A DNA stretch of 64,000 nucleotides, taken from NCBI RefSeq assembly GCF_024519455.1, contig NZ_JALJRY010000013.1, forward strand, positions 231,668 through 295,667, read 5' to 3'. Below, piece by piece: positions 25,230 through 35,364 of the stretch (within the stretch, counting starts at the first letter, position 1; every line of letters begins with the position of its first letter). Position numbers and translations under genes: made by a program. The notes beneath the pieces are model-generated. The model did not search any database, was not told the origin of the DNA, and saw only the letters and a program-made list of their open reading frames with translations. Source of the stretch: Streptomyces sp. STR69. Lineage in GTDB: Bacteria > Actinomycetota > Actinomycetes > Streptomycetales > Streptomycetaceae.

Positions 25230-25724
25230 TCAGCGGAAGCCGACCTCGGTGAAGGCACACCCGCCCCGGGCCGCGTGAGGCAGCGCTTGGCGTGTTGCCA
25301 GCGTCGGTGCTTTCCGGAAGTACTGGCGGTAGCCGGACGCGCGGAACCTCAAGTCGAAGGCGTGGCCCTCGATGTGCCACAGCGGAAGGTCATCGCGGCC
25401 GTCGTCCGGCACGAGTCGGTGCACGCCGTCGATCTCCAGGTCCGGGGTCGTGCCCTTGAAGTCGAGGTCTCCTTCGAGGTCCCAGACGTCGTCGAAGACG
25501 AGCGTCGCCGGGGCGATCCAGAAGGAGAAATGTGTCGCCGGCGGGACCGGGTGGACCCAGCGGACGATGTAGTCGAGGTCGAGGAGCAGTCGCGGCAGGA
25601 TGTCGTCGGTCGGCTGCACGGACAGGCCGTGGACGGTGGCGTCGTGCCAGCCCATCTCCGGGAAGTCGGCGTCACTCCAGACGCTCTTGGAAAGGCCCGA
25701 TTCCTGGTGGCCGCCGTGGTCCAT
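25230..25724 (-). CDS. Conserved hypothetical protein of about 164 residues
   Basis: Acidic, soluble protein of unknown function. The body starts with FPEMGWHDATVHGLSVQP and contains LLLDLDYIVRWVHP, HFSFWIAPATLVFDD and LPLWHIEGHAFDLRF, which suggest a compact alpha/beta domain. There is no signal or membrane segment. The start is uncertain: ATG 25724 has no clear ribosome site, while GTG 25790 has GGAG five bases upstream and would add 22 residues. It is downstream of the TetR gene at 25832-26530 on the same strand and may be co-transcribed. I do not recognise the family with confidence. Confidence 0.6.
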   Translation of the reverse strand: MDHGGHQESGLSKSVWSDADFPEMGWHDATVHGLSVQPTDDILPRLLLDLDYIVRWVHPVPPATHFSFWIAPATLVFDDVWDLEGDLDFKGTTPDLEIDGVHRLVPDDGRDDLPLWHIEGHAFDLRFRASGYRQYFRKAPTLATRQALPHAARGGCAFTEVGFR

Positions 25725-25831
25725 GCCCGTATCCAACCATTCGGCCCCGTGATCGCGTGCGTGCACGAGAGTGCCGGTGACGAGATCCACCTGGTCTCCG
25801 GCGCATTGGGCCTCGCGGCCGGGAACGGGAG

Positions 25832-26530
25832 TCAGTCCGTGGCGGAGTGGGGCAGTGGCTCGGGGACGGCGGACTGCCTCTTGGCGAGGTACTCCACCAT
25901 TTGGTCCTCGATGTAGTCGAACCGGCTGCCGGGAACGCCCAGGCCGCGGAAGAGGGTGGTGCAGTAGGCGCGCGACAGGTAATACGCGTCCCACGCGCCG
26001 TCGACCTTCACCCACTGATAGGTGTGGTTGTGCATGTTGAGGAACTGCAGAGTGGCCAGTCTGGGATCGAGTGGGCGGAACGAACCGTCGTCCATCGCGG
26101 CGACGAGCAGGTCCTCGACCAGCTCCTCGAACTCACGGCGCTGGTCCAGCAGTCGGGCCAGGTTGGCTCCCCGCAGGTTCCGGTAGTCGTGCTCGTAGAC
26201 CCAGACATGGTCGAGCCGGGCGAGGGTGTTCTCCAGCAGCGTCTGCGAGAGCATGCGCAGCCGCAGCACCGGGTCGACGTCCTCCAGGGCGGCGATCCGG
26301 TGGGCGGAGGCCAGCAAGGGGCGCATCACCCGGTCCTGGATCTCGACGAGGAGATTCTCCTTGGAGCCCATGTAGTAGTAGAGCGCGCCCTTGCCGAGAC
26401 CGGCGACGTCTCCCACCTCGGCGATACCGGTGGCGGCGTAGCCCTTCCTCGCGAACAACGCGGCCGCCTTGTCGATGATCTCCTGACGCCTGATCTCGAA
26501 GTCCGGCCCGTGCCCTGGTGATCTTGGCAT
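25832..26530 (-). CDS. TetR/AcrR-family transcriptional regulator
   Basis: Regulator of 232 residues with the helix-turn-helix at about 14-60 (EIIDKAAALFARKGYAATGI, AGLGKGALYYYMGSKENLL). The C-terminal domain is full length and rich in aromatic residues (LNMHNHTYQWVKVDGAWDAY), as in KstR2/FadR-like regulators that bind acyl-CoA-type ligands, although this is only a resemblance. ATG 26530. A TAAAAT box lies about 11-16 bases upstream on the coding strand, so a short-leader promoter is possible. The only co-oriented neighbour is the unknown gene at 25230-25724; no obvious target gene adjoins it. Confidence 0.86.
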   Translation of the reverse strand: MPRSPGHGPDFEIRRQEIIDKAAALFARKGYAATGIAEVGDVAGLGKGALYYYMGSKENLLVEIQDRVMRPLLASAHRIAALEDVDPVLRLRMLSQTLLENTLARLDHVWVYEHDYRNLRGANLARLLDQRREFEELVEDLLVAAMDDGSFRPLDPRLATLQFLNMHNHTYQWVKVDGAWDAYYLSRAYCTTLFRGLGVPGSRFDYIEDQMVEYLAKRQSAVPEPLPHSATD

Positions 26531-26541
26531 AGCTCCACATT

Positions 26542-26839
26542 TTAGGGCCCCCGGAGATCGGTGCGGAGGGGACGGGGATCTTGAAGTCGTCGCGGGTTCA
26601 GTACTTGATCATCACGCTCGACATCTCGTCGACGTCGACCTTCAGCGCACTCGCTTCGCCGAACGCCCTCAAGTAGGCACGGATGGGCCCGGCGCCACTT
26701 GTTCGGCAGCACGATCCGGACGGAGTGGGACGACCGCACGAGGAGTCGGCGGGTCGTCGGCCGCTGCGGCGCCAGGTGGACGAGTACGTGAGGGATCCCC
26801 CCTGACCGCCGAAGACGCGGGGACGCTAGCCTCCGGGGC
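26542..26839. other. 298-base gap with a possible gene remnant on the minus strand
   Basis: No intact gene is supported here. On the minus strand a short in-frame stretch (about 26597-26690) reads like a protein C-terminus (YLRAFGEASALKVDVDEM, then SSVMIKY and a stop). An adjacent frame gives VRSSHSVRIVLPNKW. Together they look like the end of a decayed gene. I cannot name its family. The rest shows only ordinary high-GC spacer. Confidence 0.3.
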
Positions 26840-27793
26840 GTGCCTCCATCACCTCGTCCCCTACCGACGATCACACGGTTCATCGAGGGACGGATCTGCG
26901 CCTACGACCTGGCCGGCGACGTCAAGGGCGTGCTGTCGCCGGTCTTGGTCTGCCGACCGTCCCCCGATGACGATGTCGTCGACCACGCCGTTGCCGTCGG
27001 CCGTCAGCGCGCCTACTACACGACCCTCCACGCGGCGGTCTGCGTGACGGCGGACGGGACCGAGGTCTGGCGGTCGCGGTTCGAACCACGGTCGGACAGG
27101 CCACACGGGCACCGTCCCGGCTGTGTGCTGTCGTCGGACGAACTCATCATGTGGGTCTACCGGCCCGACGCCATGGCGGGCCGCGACCCACACGACCAGT
27201 GGGTCGCCCTGGACGCCGCGACCGGGGAGGCCGTCGCACAGGCGGAGCTGCCGACCGTCGGGCACGGCGGGCAGCACCTGCTGCACCCGGCGGGCGACGA
27301 GATCCTCCTCGATGTGGGCGAGGGACAGGACGGCTCGGTCGTCTTCCGCGCGTCGCTGACCGGGAGCCGGATGGATCTCGTCGCCTATCCGTGGGACGAC
27401 CGGTGCCTCATCGCCCTGTCGCCCGACGGACATCAGTTCATGACCGTTCACCACGAGCAGGCCGACGTCGCCCTCCACACCTACCCCGACGGACAGGTGC
27501 GGTTCACGCTCTCCGTCGACGCCTTCGGACACGATCCCGACGACGTCTACGTGGAATGGAGCGGCGGCTACCTGGACCCGGACACCGTCGTCGTCGCCCT
27601 CGGTGGCGAGACCGAGGACGAGCAGGAGTGGTTCCGGCACTACCGGGTGGATGTGCGCTCCGGCCGGGTCGAAACCGAGTTCGACCCGCACACGGACAAT
27701 CCCTACGACGTCCATCCCCTCGGCGACGGCACCTGGCTCACCACGGATGCGTCCGGTCACCCGGTCCGCTGGACCAACTCCGTTACCCCGTAA
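26840..27793 (+). CDS. Hypothetical beta-propeller-like protein
   Basis: Soluble protein of 317 residues with repeated beta-strand motifs separated by acidic turns (CVTADGTEVWRSRFEPR, WVALDAATGEAVAQAEL, LIALSPDGHQFMTVHH, YRVDVRSGRVETEFDP, TWLTTDASGHPVRW). The 'DAATGE' and 'SPDG' turns resemble PQQ/WD40-type propeller blades, about five to six of them. No signal peptide is present, so it is likely cytoplasmic. The start is GTG 26840 without a clear ribosome site, so the true start could be slightly different. It is isolated, followed by a strong hairpin. Function unknown. Confidence 0.7.
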   Translation: MPPSPRPLPTITRFIEGRICAYDLAGDVKGVLSPVLVCRPSPDDDVVDHAVAVGRQRAYYTTLHAAVCVTADGTEVWRSRFEPRSDRPHGHRPGCVLSSDELIMWVYRPDAMAGRDPHDQWVALDAATGEAVAQAELPTVGHGGQHLLHPAGDEILLDVGEGQDGSVVFRASLTGSRMDLVAYPWDDRCLIALSPDGHQFMTVHHEQADVALHTYPDGQVRFTLSVDAFGHDPDDVYVEWSGGYLDPDTVVVALGGETEDEQEWFRHYRVDVRSGRVETEFDPHTDNPYDVHPLGDGTWLTTDASGHPVRWTNSVTP

Positions 27794-27934
27794 GCGAGTG
27801 CGCGGAGTGGATCTTACGAGAGTCTGACGCGGCCTCCCGAGGCCTTCACCCGTCGCCGCACAGCGGCAACTCTGGTCCCGCACACCGGTGGACACCGCCA
27901 CGGTGAAGGGAAAGCGGCCACCGCGGCGGGACAT

Positions 27935-27961
27935 CCCGGGCACGTGACGAGCGTGCCCGGG
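27935..27961. terminator. Bidirectional terminator hairpin between convergent genes
   Basis: Perfect 10-base stem (CCCGGGCACG at 27935-27944 against 27952-27961) with a 7-base loop. It lies between the convergent ends of the propeller-like gene (27793) and the PLP enzyme gene (27981), so it can stop transcription from both sides. Confidence 0.7.
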
Positions 27962-27980
27962 GCGCCGTGCAAGAGGCCCC

Positions 27981-28952
27981 CTAGAGCGGAGCCGAACCGA
28001 TCCAGCGGCGATACGTGTCCGCATCGACGTTGCCGCCGCACACGATGATGACCACATGGCGGCCGGCGAAGCGGTCACGGTCTTCGAGGACCGCCGCGAT
28101 GCCGAGCGCGGCCGACGGTTCAACGACTAGGCCGGCGTGGTCGAAGAGCATCCGCATACCGGTGACGATCGACTCCTCTCGGACCAGAACGGCGTCGTCG
28201 GCGACCAGGAGGAGGTCGTCCAGGACGGCCGGGATGGGAAACCGGCCGGCGACACCGTCGGCGATGGTGACCGCCGAGTCGGTGTTGACGACCCGCCGCG
28301 CGCGCCACGAGAGCGTCAACGCCGGTGCGCCCAGCGGCTGGACGCAGATCACCTCCACCTCGGGCGCCAGGGACTTCAGCACATGGCCCACTCCGGTGGC
28401 CAGCGCCCCGCCGCCGAGGGCGATCAGCACGGTGTCGAACGGCCGCGCCGCGTCCACCAGTTCCAGCCCGATGGTCGCCGCGCCGTCGCACGTCTCGATG
28501 TCCAGGCTGTCCTCGACCAGCCGCATGCCATCGGAGCGTGCGACGGCCGCCGCCCGCCCGCGGGCCAACTCGTGGTCCCCGTCCACCAGTTGCAGATGAG
28601 CGCCCAACGCGCGGATGCGGTCGAGCTTGGCCGCGGTCGCGAAACGGGACGCCACTACGGTGACGTCGATCCCCCGGCCGCGACCGGACCACGCGAGGGC
28701 CTGGCCGAGGTTGCCCGCGCTGGCGCACACGACGGCCCGCACGCCACTGTCGGCGAGCCGACTCGCGACGACTTCGGTTCCGCGCGCCTTGAAGCTGCGG
28801 ACCGGGTTCGCCGTTTCGAGCTTGATGCTCACCGCACACCCGAGGCCGGGCTCCAGCGCCTCGCAGCGGTACAGCGGAGTGTCGAGGAACATCGGGTCGA
28901 TCACCCGGCGGGCCGCCCTGATCCGAGCCGTGTCGAGGCGTGTCTGCTGCAC
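27981..28952 (-). CDS. PLP-dependent threonine dehydratase-like enzyme (fold type II)
   Basis: Pyridoxal-phosphate lyase of 323 residues in the threonine/serine dehydratase group. The PLP lysine lies in NPVRSFKARG, the substrate loop is CASAGNLGQALAW and the phosphate-binding glycines are in LIALGGGALATGVG. The end VVIIVCGGNVDADTYRRW matches the family C-terminus, and no ACT regulatory domain follows, so it is the catabolic or racemase-like type. GTG 28952 gives normal length; the frame is open to TTG 29051 and GTG 28973 is possible, none with a strong ribosome site. It lies downstream of the AMP-ligase gene on the same strand and could belong to the same transcript. Confidence 0.82.
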   Translation of the reverse strand: MQQTRLDTARIRAARRVIDPMFLDTPLYRCEALEPGLGCAVSIKLETANPVRSFKARGTEVVASRLADSGVRAVVCASAGNLGQALAWSGRGRGIDVTVVASRFATAAKLDRIRALGAHLQLVDGDHELARGRAAAVARSDGMRLVEDSLDIETCDGAATIGLELVDAARPFDTVLIALGGGALATGVGHVLKSLAPEVEVICVQPLGAPALTLSWRARRVVNTDSAVTIADGVAGRFPIPAVLDDLLLVADDAVLVREESIVTGMRMLFDHAGLVVEPSAALGIAAVLEDRDRFAGRHVVIIVCGGNVDADTYRRWIGSAPL

Positions 28953-29104
28953 GACACGGCAGCGTAGCGCCACCCGTGCGGTTCCCGTTCCTGCCGAGCT
29001 GTGCGGTGCTCGGCCGGACTCAGGGTTGCGGGCCAATTGCGCATGGGACAAGGCGACTTGATCAGCTGTGCGCGCTGTCTCTCGTACGACGTCCCGTCGC
29101 GGAA

Positions 29105-30589
29105 TCAGACGAACTGGCCGCCCGCCGCGCGAAGGTGTCTGCGCAGGATCTTGCCGTTCGCGTTGCGGGGCAGCGCGTCCATCCGCACGACATCGTGCGG
29201 GACCTTGTACCAGGACAGCCGGGACCGGGCGAGGGCGATCAGCTCGGCGTCCAAGGCGTCGCCGTCCGCCGCGCCGTCCGGCTCCTTCTCGGGGACGGTC
29301 ACGACATAGGCGCGCAGACTCGTGTCCCCGGCAGGACGGCGAACCGAGCTGACCGCCGCTTCGAGGACGCGCGGATGGCTCTCCAGAAGCCGTTCGACCT
29401 CGCCCGGCACCACATTCTGCCCGCCGATCACCTCGACGTCGTCCAGCCGGCCGTGCACATGGACGACACCGTCGTCATCGATGGACGCCAGATCTCCCGT
29501 CGGCCACCAGGTGTTCGTCACTTGATCGGGGCCCCCGCTCCCCCGGACGACGCCCCGGGAGGCGTAGTCGACGTAGACGTGCAGCTCGCCCTGGTGGCCC
29601 GCGGGCACCACCTGGCCGTCGGCATCGACGATGCGTATCGGACGGCCGGGGACCGGGGGCCCGACCGCCGAGGGGGTGTCGCACGCGGCGGGCCGGCCCA
29701 TGGAGATCACGCCGATCTCGGTGGCGCCGTAGTTGTTGATCAGCCGGTTCCCGAGGATCGGCACCAGTTGCTCGCGCAGTCGTGGCGAGAGGACCTCCCC
29801 CGCGCTCGACACCTCCCGGAGGCGGCCGAGCGTCTCCGTGTGGCCGGGCGCAAGGAGCATGCGGGCCAGGAAGCTCGGCTGTGCGAAGAGGTTCGTGACC
29901 TGGTGCCGGTCGATCAGTTCGATCGCCTCGGCCGGGGTCGCCCGGGCACGCGACAGGACGGCGGTCTGCCCCGTGGCGAGGGTGGTGAGCACCGAGAAGT
30001 GCAGTCCGCCCAGGAAGTACATGCGCGACACCGACAGGCCGACGGTCCTGAGGTCGCCGTCCTGCCGGCCAGACGGGCCGACGAAGTTGCTGTGGAGGAA
30101 GAAGCACAGCTTCGGAGCACCCGTTGTGCCGGAGGTGAAGACCGCCAGCGCCGGAGCGTCCCCGCCCTCGGCGAAGTCCGGGTCCGGTTCGCCCGCGACC
30201 AGTGTCGAGACCTTCACGGCGGGGGCGAAGCCCGGCGCCTCCAGCCGTCCTGCCGTGTCCGGGTCGATCACGGCCAGCGCGGGTTCCACCGTCTCGACGG
30301 CCCGCGTCAGGTCCTCCCAACTCATCTGGACGTTGACCGGAACGGCGACAAGACCGGCCTGCAGGGCGCCGAGCACGGACCACACCATGTCCACGCTGTC
30401 GGGAAGCGCCAGCAGGACGCGATCGCCCCGGCGCAGTCCCGCCGACCGGTACCCCCGCGCGGCCCGCGCCGCGCCGTCGAAGACCTCGGCGAACGTCCAG
30501 GCGCGGTCGTCGGCCAGGAAGGCGATCCGGTCCTCCCACCCTCTGAAATGGGCGAGTCGGGCCAGATCCTGAGCTACGTTCCCGGCCAT
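29105..30589 (-). CDS. AMP-dependent acyl-CoA synthetase/ligase (ANL family)
   Basis: Adenylate-forming ligase of 494 residues that activates a carboxylic acid with ATP, then usually transfers it to CoA. Motifs are the P-loop AVFTSGTTGAPK, LINNYGATEIGVISMG (A5), WWPTGDLASIDDDG with HVHGRLDDVEVIGGQNV (A7-A8) and the C-terminal catalytic Lys in LPRNANGKILRR. The subgroup resembles aryl-CoA or short acyl-CoA ligases; the acid is not known. ATG 30589 lies two bases after the stop of an arylamine N-acetyltransferase remnant, so it was once translationally linked to it. No carrier protein domain is fused. Confidence 0.87.
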   Translation of the reverse strand: MAGNVAQDLARLAHFRGWEDRIAFLADDRAWTFAEVFDGAARAARGYRSAGLRRGDRVLLALPDSVDMVWSVLGALQAGLVAVPVNVQMSWEDLTRAVETVEPALAVIDPDTAGRLEAPGFAPAVKVSTLVAGEPDPDFAEGGDAPALAVFTSGTTGAPKLCFFLHSNFVGPSGRQDGDLRTVGLSVSRMYFLGGLHFSVLTTLATGQTAVLSRARATPAEAIELIDRHQVTNLFAQPSFLARMLLAPGHTETLGRLREVSSAGEVLSPRLREQLVPILGNRLINNYGATEIGVISMGRPAACDTPSAVGPPVPGRPIRIVDADGQVVPAGHQGELHVYVDYASRGVVRGSGGPDQVTNTWWPTGDLASIDDDGVVHVHGRLDDVEVIGGQNVVPGEVERLLESHPRVLEAAVSSVRRPAGDTSLRAYVVTVPEKEPDGAADGDALDAELIALARSRLSWYKVPHDVVRMDALPRNANGKILRRHLRAAGGQFV

Positions 30590-30591
30590 GG

Positions 30592-30837
30592 CTACGCACG
30601 CCCCTCTCCGGCAGCGGCGGACACCGCGGTCCTGCCGGGGATCTTCGGCGCCTCGTCGAGATGGATCCCGAACCAGGTACCCAGCGCCTGCTTCAGCCCT
30701 TCGTCGGTCACGATCCTCTCCCTGGTCCGCTCCCCGCTCCGCTCCACGGTGAGGACTCTGTTCGCGAGTGTGACCCTTCCGTCCTCCCGGGGCCGGACAC
30801 ACATCAGCCGGTTCCTGAAGGGCGATTGGGGGGAGGT
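30592..30837 (-). pseudogene. C-terminal remnant of an arylamine N-acetyltransferase gene
   Basis: About 80 codons in one open frame match the NAT C-terminus: SPFRNRLMCVRPREDGRV, LANRVLTVERSGE and LKQALGTWFGIHLDE. The frame is closed by TGA at 30838-30840 and no NAT sequence was found further upstream. The usual 270-280-residue enzyme therefore lacks its Cys-His-Asp triad. A start at ATG 30804 would make a 70-residue peptide, unlikely to be functional. The stop is two bases before the ligase start, showing an old operon arrangement. Such NAT-like proteins sometimes act as amide synthases beside ligases. Confidence 0.7.
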
Positions 30838-30973
30838 TCACTCACGGATCCGACTGATCCAGACCTGTCCGGCCCGACGCTCCGACGACCTCTGGTTGCC
30901 CATGCGAACGATTTGGGCCACGCCGGGGACGGGGTCGTGAGCTCCCGGACAGACCCTGATCCGGGCGTGAGAA

Positions 30974-31006
30974 AGCCGGTCACGGTGACGGCTGCCGTGA
31001 CCGGCT
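30974..31006. terminator. Strong terminator downstream of the dihydrolipoyl dehydrogenase gene
   Basis: Perfect 12-base stem (AGCCGGTCACGG at 30974-30985 against 30995-31006) with a 9-base loop. It begins 27 bases past the dehydrogenase stop in the direction of transcription. It probably also shields the NAT remnant/ligase region. Confidence 0.75.
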
Positions 31007-31032
31007 CGAAGGTCGGCGAGTGGAGAGGACGG

Positions 31033-32454
<1,422 letters not shown>

Positions 32455-32590
32455 CGAAAGATCCTTTACCACGGGGAAGGGCATGGTCGGGCATGCGTCT
32501 TCTGGAGATCCTCTAACGGTGTCCAGGATGCCGTGGTCCGTCCTGTCCTGCCGTAACGGGAGGCGGCTCACGCCGCCCTACAGTGGCGCC

Positions 32591-32971
32591 ATGAGCGATC
32601 CCACCGAAACACCCGTCACGCCCGTCGAGGCCTTTGAACCCCCGTACTACGTGGCCGTCTTCACCACCGTTCGGACCCAGCAGCAGAGCGGTTACGGCGA
32701 GACCAACGCGCGTATGGAAGACCTGGTGAGGGAGATACCCGGGTACCTCGGGATGGACCATGCGCAGACCCCGGGCGGGTTGGGCATCACCGTCGGCTAC
32801 TTCCGTGACGCCGACGCCCTCGCCGAATGGCGGAACAACACCGAGCACCGCGCGGCGCAGCAGCGCGGTCGGGCCGAGTGGTACGAGAGCTACACGCTGC
32901 ACGTGGCGAAAGTGGAGCGGAGCCAGGGGTTCACCCGACCGGGGGGTCCGCAGAGCCCGACAGCAAGCTGA
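32591..32971 (+). CDS. Antibiotic biosynthesis monooxygenase (ABM)-domain protein
   Basis: Small protein of 126 residues with one ABM/dimeric alpha-beta barrel domain (YYVAVFTTVRTQQQSGYG, REIPGYLGMDHAQT, GITVGYFRDADALAEW, ESYTLHVAKVERSQGF). Members are cofactor-free monooxygenases or heme/peroxide-related proteins; many are uncharacterised. ATG 32591 lies six bases after TACAGT, a -10-like element, so the message may be leaderless, which is common in Streptomyces. It is divergent from lpdA with a 136-base gap. Activity cannot be predicted. Confidence 0.82.
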   Translation: MSDPTETPVTPVEAFEPPYYVAVFTTVRTQQQSGYGETNARMEDLVREIPGYLGMDHAQTPGGLGITVGYFRDADALAEWRNNTEHRAAQQRGRAEWYESYTLHVAKVERSQGFTRPGGPQSPTAS

Positions 32972-33133
32972 GCCGACGGTCGGCGTGCCCACGAGCGCGA
33001 CTACGAAGTTTTTGCGAACTCGCGGGGACTCCATGAACCGACCCCCACCTGCACGAAGTCCCCTTTGTCCGCTCCTGCTCGACGCCGGTAATCCCGAGTT
33101 CACCGAGGTTCTCTTCCTCAGCGTTCTACGCGC

Positions 33134-33158
33134 GTGGTGTCATGCGCATGCTCACCAC
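33134..33158. promoter_or_regulatory. Near-palindrome upstream of the secreted phospholipase D-like gene
   Basis: GTGGTG and CACCAC arms flank a perfect CATGCGCATG core, giving a 25-base near-palindrome 36 bases before the ATG at 33195. It is a good size and position for a repressor operator. No regulator can be assigned. The rest of 32972-33194 shows no gene. Confidence 0.4.
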
Positions 33159-33194
33159 CCCCCACGTGGGCATCAACTCGACTAGGAGTCACGC

Positions 33195-34187
33195 ATGTTG
33201 AGGACGTTCCTCAGCCGTGCCGGCGTCACCCTGGTGGCCGGCGCCGCCGTCTTCGTCACTGCCGTCCCCGCCGACGCGGCGACCTACACCGCGTTCGCCT
33301 TCTCGCAGACCACCAGCGAGCCGACGATCTACGACTTCATAAACTCGGCCACCTCCTCGCTCGACATGACCATGTACGAGCTGGAGGACACCACCGCCGT
33401 CAATGACCTGATAGCGCTGGAGAAGAAGGGCGTCACCGTACGGGTGGTCCTCGACAACGCGCACCAGTCCGCCAACAGCTCTGCGTACACGGCGTTGACG
33501 AACGCGGGCGTCGGCGTGGTGTGGTCGCCGTCCAGCTTCGTCTACACCCACCAGAAGACGATCACCGTGGACGGTACCAAGTCCCTGATCCTGACCGGCA
33601 ATCTGACCTCGCAGTACTACACGACAGGTCGCGACTACGGCGTCTTCACCGACGACACCCGTGATGTCGCCGCGATCGAGAAGGTCTTCAACGCCGACTA
33701 CGCCGGTACCTCGATCACCCCGACCGACGGCGACCACCTGCTCTGGTCCCCCACGGACTCCCGGAGCCGACTGCTCACCGTGATCAACGCGGCCACCACG
33801 ACGCTCGACGTCGAGGAACTGGAGTTCAGCGACAGCACGGTGGTCAACGCGATCGTGGCCAGGGCGAAGGCGGGCGTGACCGTGCGGGTGGTGCTGGAGA
33901 CCCCGTCCAGCTACGCCAGCGAGGTGTCCGCTATCAAGGCGGCCGGCGGCACGGTCGTCGGGTACTCCGACCCGAACGGCTTCTACATCCACGCCAAGGC
34001 CATGGTCGCCGACTACGGTCTCTCCACCCAGGAGGTGGAGGCGGGCTCGATGAACATCAGCAGCAACTCCCTCTCCAACAACCGGGAGTTGGGCATCATC
34101 CTCACCGGCACGGGAGTGGCCCAGTCCGTCGCCACCACCATTGAGACCACCTTCAAGAGCGACTACGCGGGCGGAACCGCCGCCTAG
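33195..34187 (+). CDS. Secreted phospholipase D-like protein with two HKD motifs
   Basis: Exported protein of 330 residues. A Sec signal peptide (MLRTFLSRAGVTLVAGAAVF, cleavage after ADA near residue 28) precedes two PLD half-domains. Each has an HxKx4D motif: HQKTITVD from residue 119 and HAKAMVAD from residue 266, both followed by Asn/Ser-rich strands (LILTGNLTSQYY, AGSMNISSNSLSNN). It therefore has one full active site formed by the two halves. It is shorter than true Streptomyces phospholipase D (about 500 residues) and resembles PLD-like nucleases and phosphodiesterases. ATG 33195 has TAGGAG upstream. Its stop overlaps that of the convergent regulator (CTAG). Confidence 0.88.
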   Translation: MLRTFLSRAGVTLVAGAAVFVTAVPADAATYTAFAFSQTTSEPTIYDFINSATSSLDMTMYELEDTTAVNDLIALEKKGVTVRVVLDNAHQSANSSAYTALTNAGVGVVWSPSSFVYTHQKTITVDGTKSLILTGNLTSQYYTTGRDYGVFTDDTRDVAAIEKVFNADYAGTSITPTDGDHLLWSPTDSRSRLLTVINAATTTLDVEELEFSDSTVVNAIVARAKAGVTVRVVLETPSSYASEVSAIKAAGGTVVGYSDPNGFYIHAKAMVADYGLSTQEVEAGSMNISSNSLSNNRELGIILTGTGVAQSVATTIETTFKSDYAGGTAA

Positions 34188-35215
34188 TTCGCACCGGTCG
34201 ACTCCGAGGACGGGGGCCTCGGGGTCTGCCGGACGGCGCGGAGCGCCAGGGACAGTTCGGTGATGCCGCGGGGGTCGGTCAGTGAGCGGCCGGTTCGTTC
34301 GGCGATCCGGCGCAGGCGGGTGCGCACGGTGTTGGGGTGGACGTACAGCACCTTGGCGGCCTCCCCGGCCGAGCCGCCGGAGTCGAACCAGGCCTCCAAC
34401 GTGTCCAGCAGCAGGGCGCGTTCGTCGGCGGGCAGGGCGTCCCGGGTCCGGTCCGGCAGTTCGCCGAGACCGGTCGCGAAGGCGCTCGCCAACGTGGCGT
34501 TCACCGGCAGGTGGGCCCAGGATCCCGGCGGTCCCGTCGGGTGCCAGGCCGCGGGGAGTTCGACGAGCGCGAGCGGGTTGCCGAAGGCTTCCCCGAGGAT
34601 CCGCTCCCGGACGGCCTGCGGCAGTGCGTCCGCGTGCCGGGCCAGGAGCCGCCGGGCCGAGGGTTCGTCCAGCGCCAGCACGTCCAGTACGGGGACTCCC
34701 GGCAGGGTCCGTCCGCCGCGCAGTGCCGCGAGGACCACGATCGGGTTGTCGCTCGCTCTGCGGGCCATGAACGCCAGGACGTCCCGGGTGGGCCCGTCGA
34801 GTCTCGTCGTGTCGTCGGCGATCAACACGGTGGGCTGCTCGGCGGCCCTGGCCGTGAGCAGGTTGAACGCGGCCAGGGCGACCCGCGAGGTCTCCGGTGG
34901 CGGCCCCGAACCGGCGGCGAAGGCCGCCCGCAGGATCTCGCCCTGCCCCGCCGGCAAGGAGTCCGCCGTGCCGAACATCGGGCGCAGCAGCGTACGCAGA
35001 CCGCTGAACGGCGTGTCGTCGGCGCCCCCGGTCACCTCCAGGAGTCGCCATCCCGCCGCCCGGGCCCGTTCCGCCACGGCCCGCAGCAGCGCGGACTTGC
35101 CGACCCCCGGACCGCCCTGCAGCACCATGGCACCGCCGGCGTCGGGCAGCCTGCCCAGGAGCTCGTGCAGGATCCTCAACTGCGGTCCACGGCCGAGGAG
35201 TTCGGCTTCGTTCAT
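34184..35215 (-). CDS. Hybrid regulator: AAA ATPase domain fused to a PucR-type helix-turn-helix
   Basis: Product of 343 residues. Residues about 1-245 are an AAA_16/LAL-type ATPase: Walker A GGPGVGKSALL, Walker B-like PTVLIADDTTRLDG, sensor region NPIVVLAALRGG, then FGNPLALVELPAAW. In LAL (LuxR) regulators this is followed by a long helical part and a LuxR HTH. Here the chain jumps near LPDRTRDALPADERALLLDT to a PucR HTH (FDSGGSAGEAAKVLYVHPNT, VRTRLRRIAERTG). The short length and junction point to a deletion or fusion between two regulator genes. ATG 35215 has GGAGGG upstream. Whether it is functional is unclear, but the frame is intact. Confidence 0.8.
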   Translation of the reverse strand: MNEAELLGRGPQLRILHELLGRLPDAGGAMVLQGGPGVGKSALLRAVAERARAAGWRLLEVTGGADDTPFSGLRTLLRPMFGTADSLPAGQGEILRAAFAAGSGPPPETSRVALAAFNLLTARAAEQPTVLIADDTTRLDGPTRDVLAFMARRASDNPIVVLAALRGGRTLPGVPVLDVLALDEPSARRLLARHADALPQAVRERILGEAFGNPLALVELPAAWHPTGPPGSWAHLPVNATLASAFATGLGELPDRTRDALPADERALLLDTLEAWFDSGGSAGEAAKVLYVHPNTVRTRLRRIAERTGRSLTDPRGITELSLALRAVRQTPRPPSSESTGAN

Positions 35216-35364
35216 GTGCCCTCCAGCCGTCCAGGACACCTCATGTCTTCATCAGCGGGATCGTAGGGTTCTCCCCGGCGGCAGGGCTTGAGTCATCCGA
35301 CCGCGCCCGGAACTGTACGGCTGCGGCACCCGCCCGCTCGTCCACCGTACGACGGCCGGGCCGG

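Noticed and set aside
26542..26883. 113-codon minus-strand frame before the propeller-like gene
   Set aside because: It starts inside the next gene, has no ribosome site and biased composition; only a small decayed remnant is plausible here.
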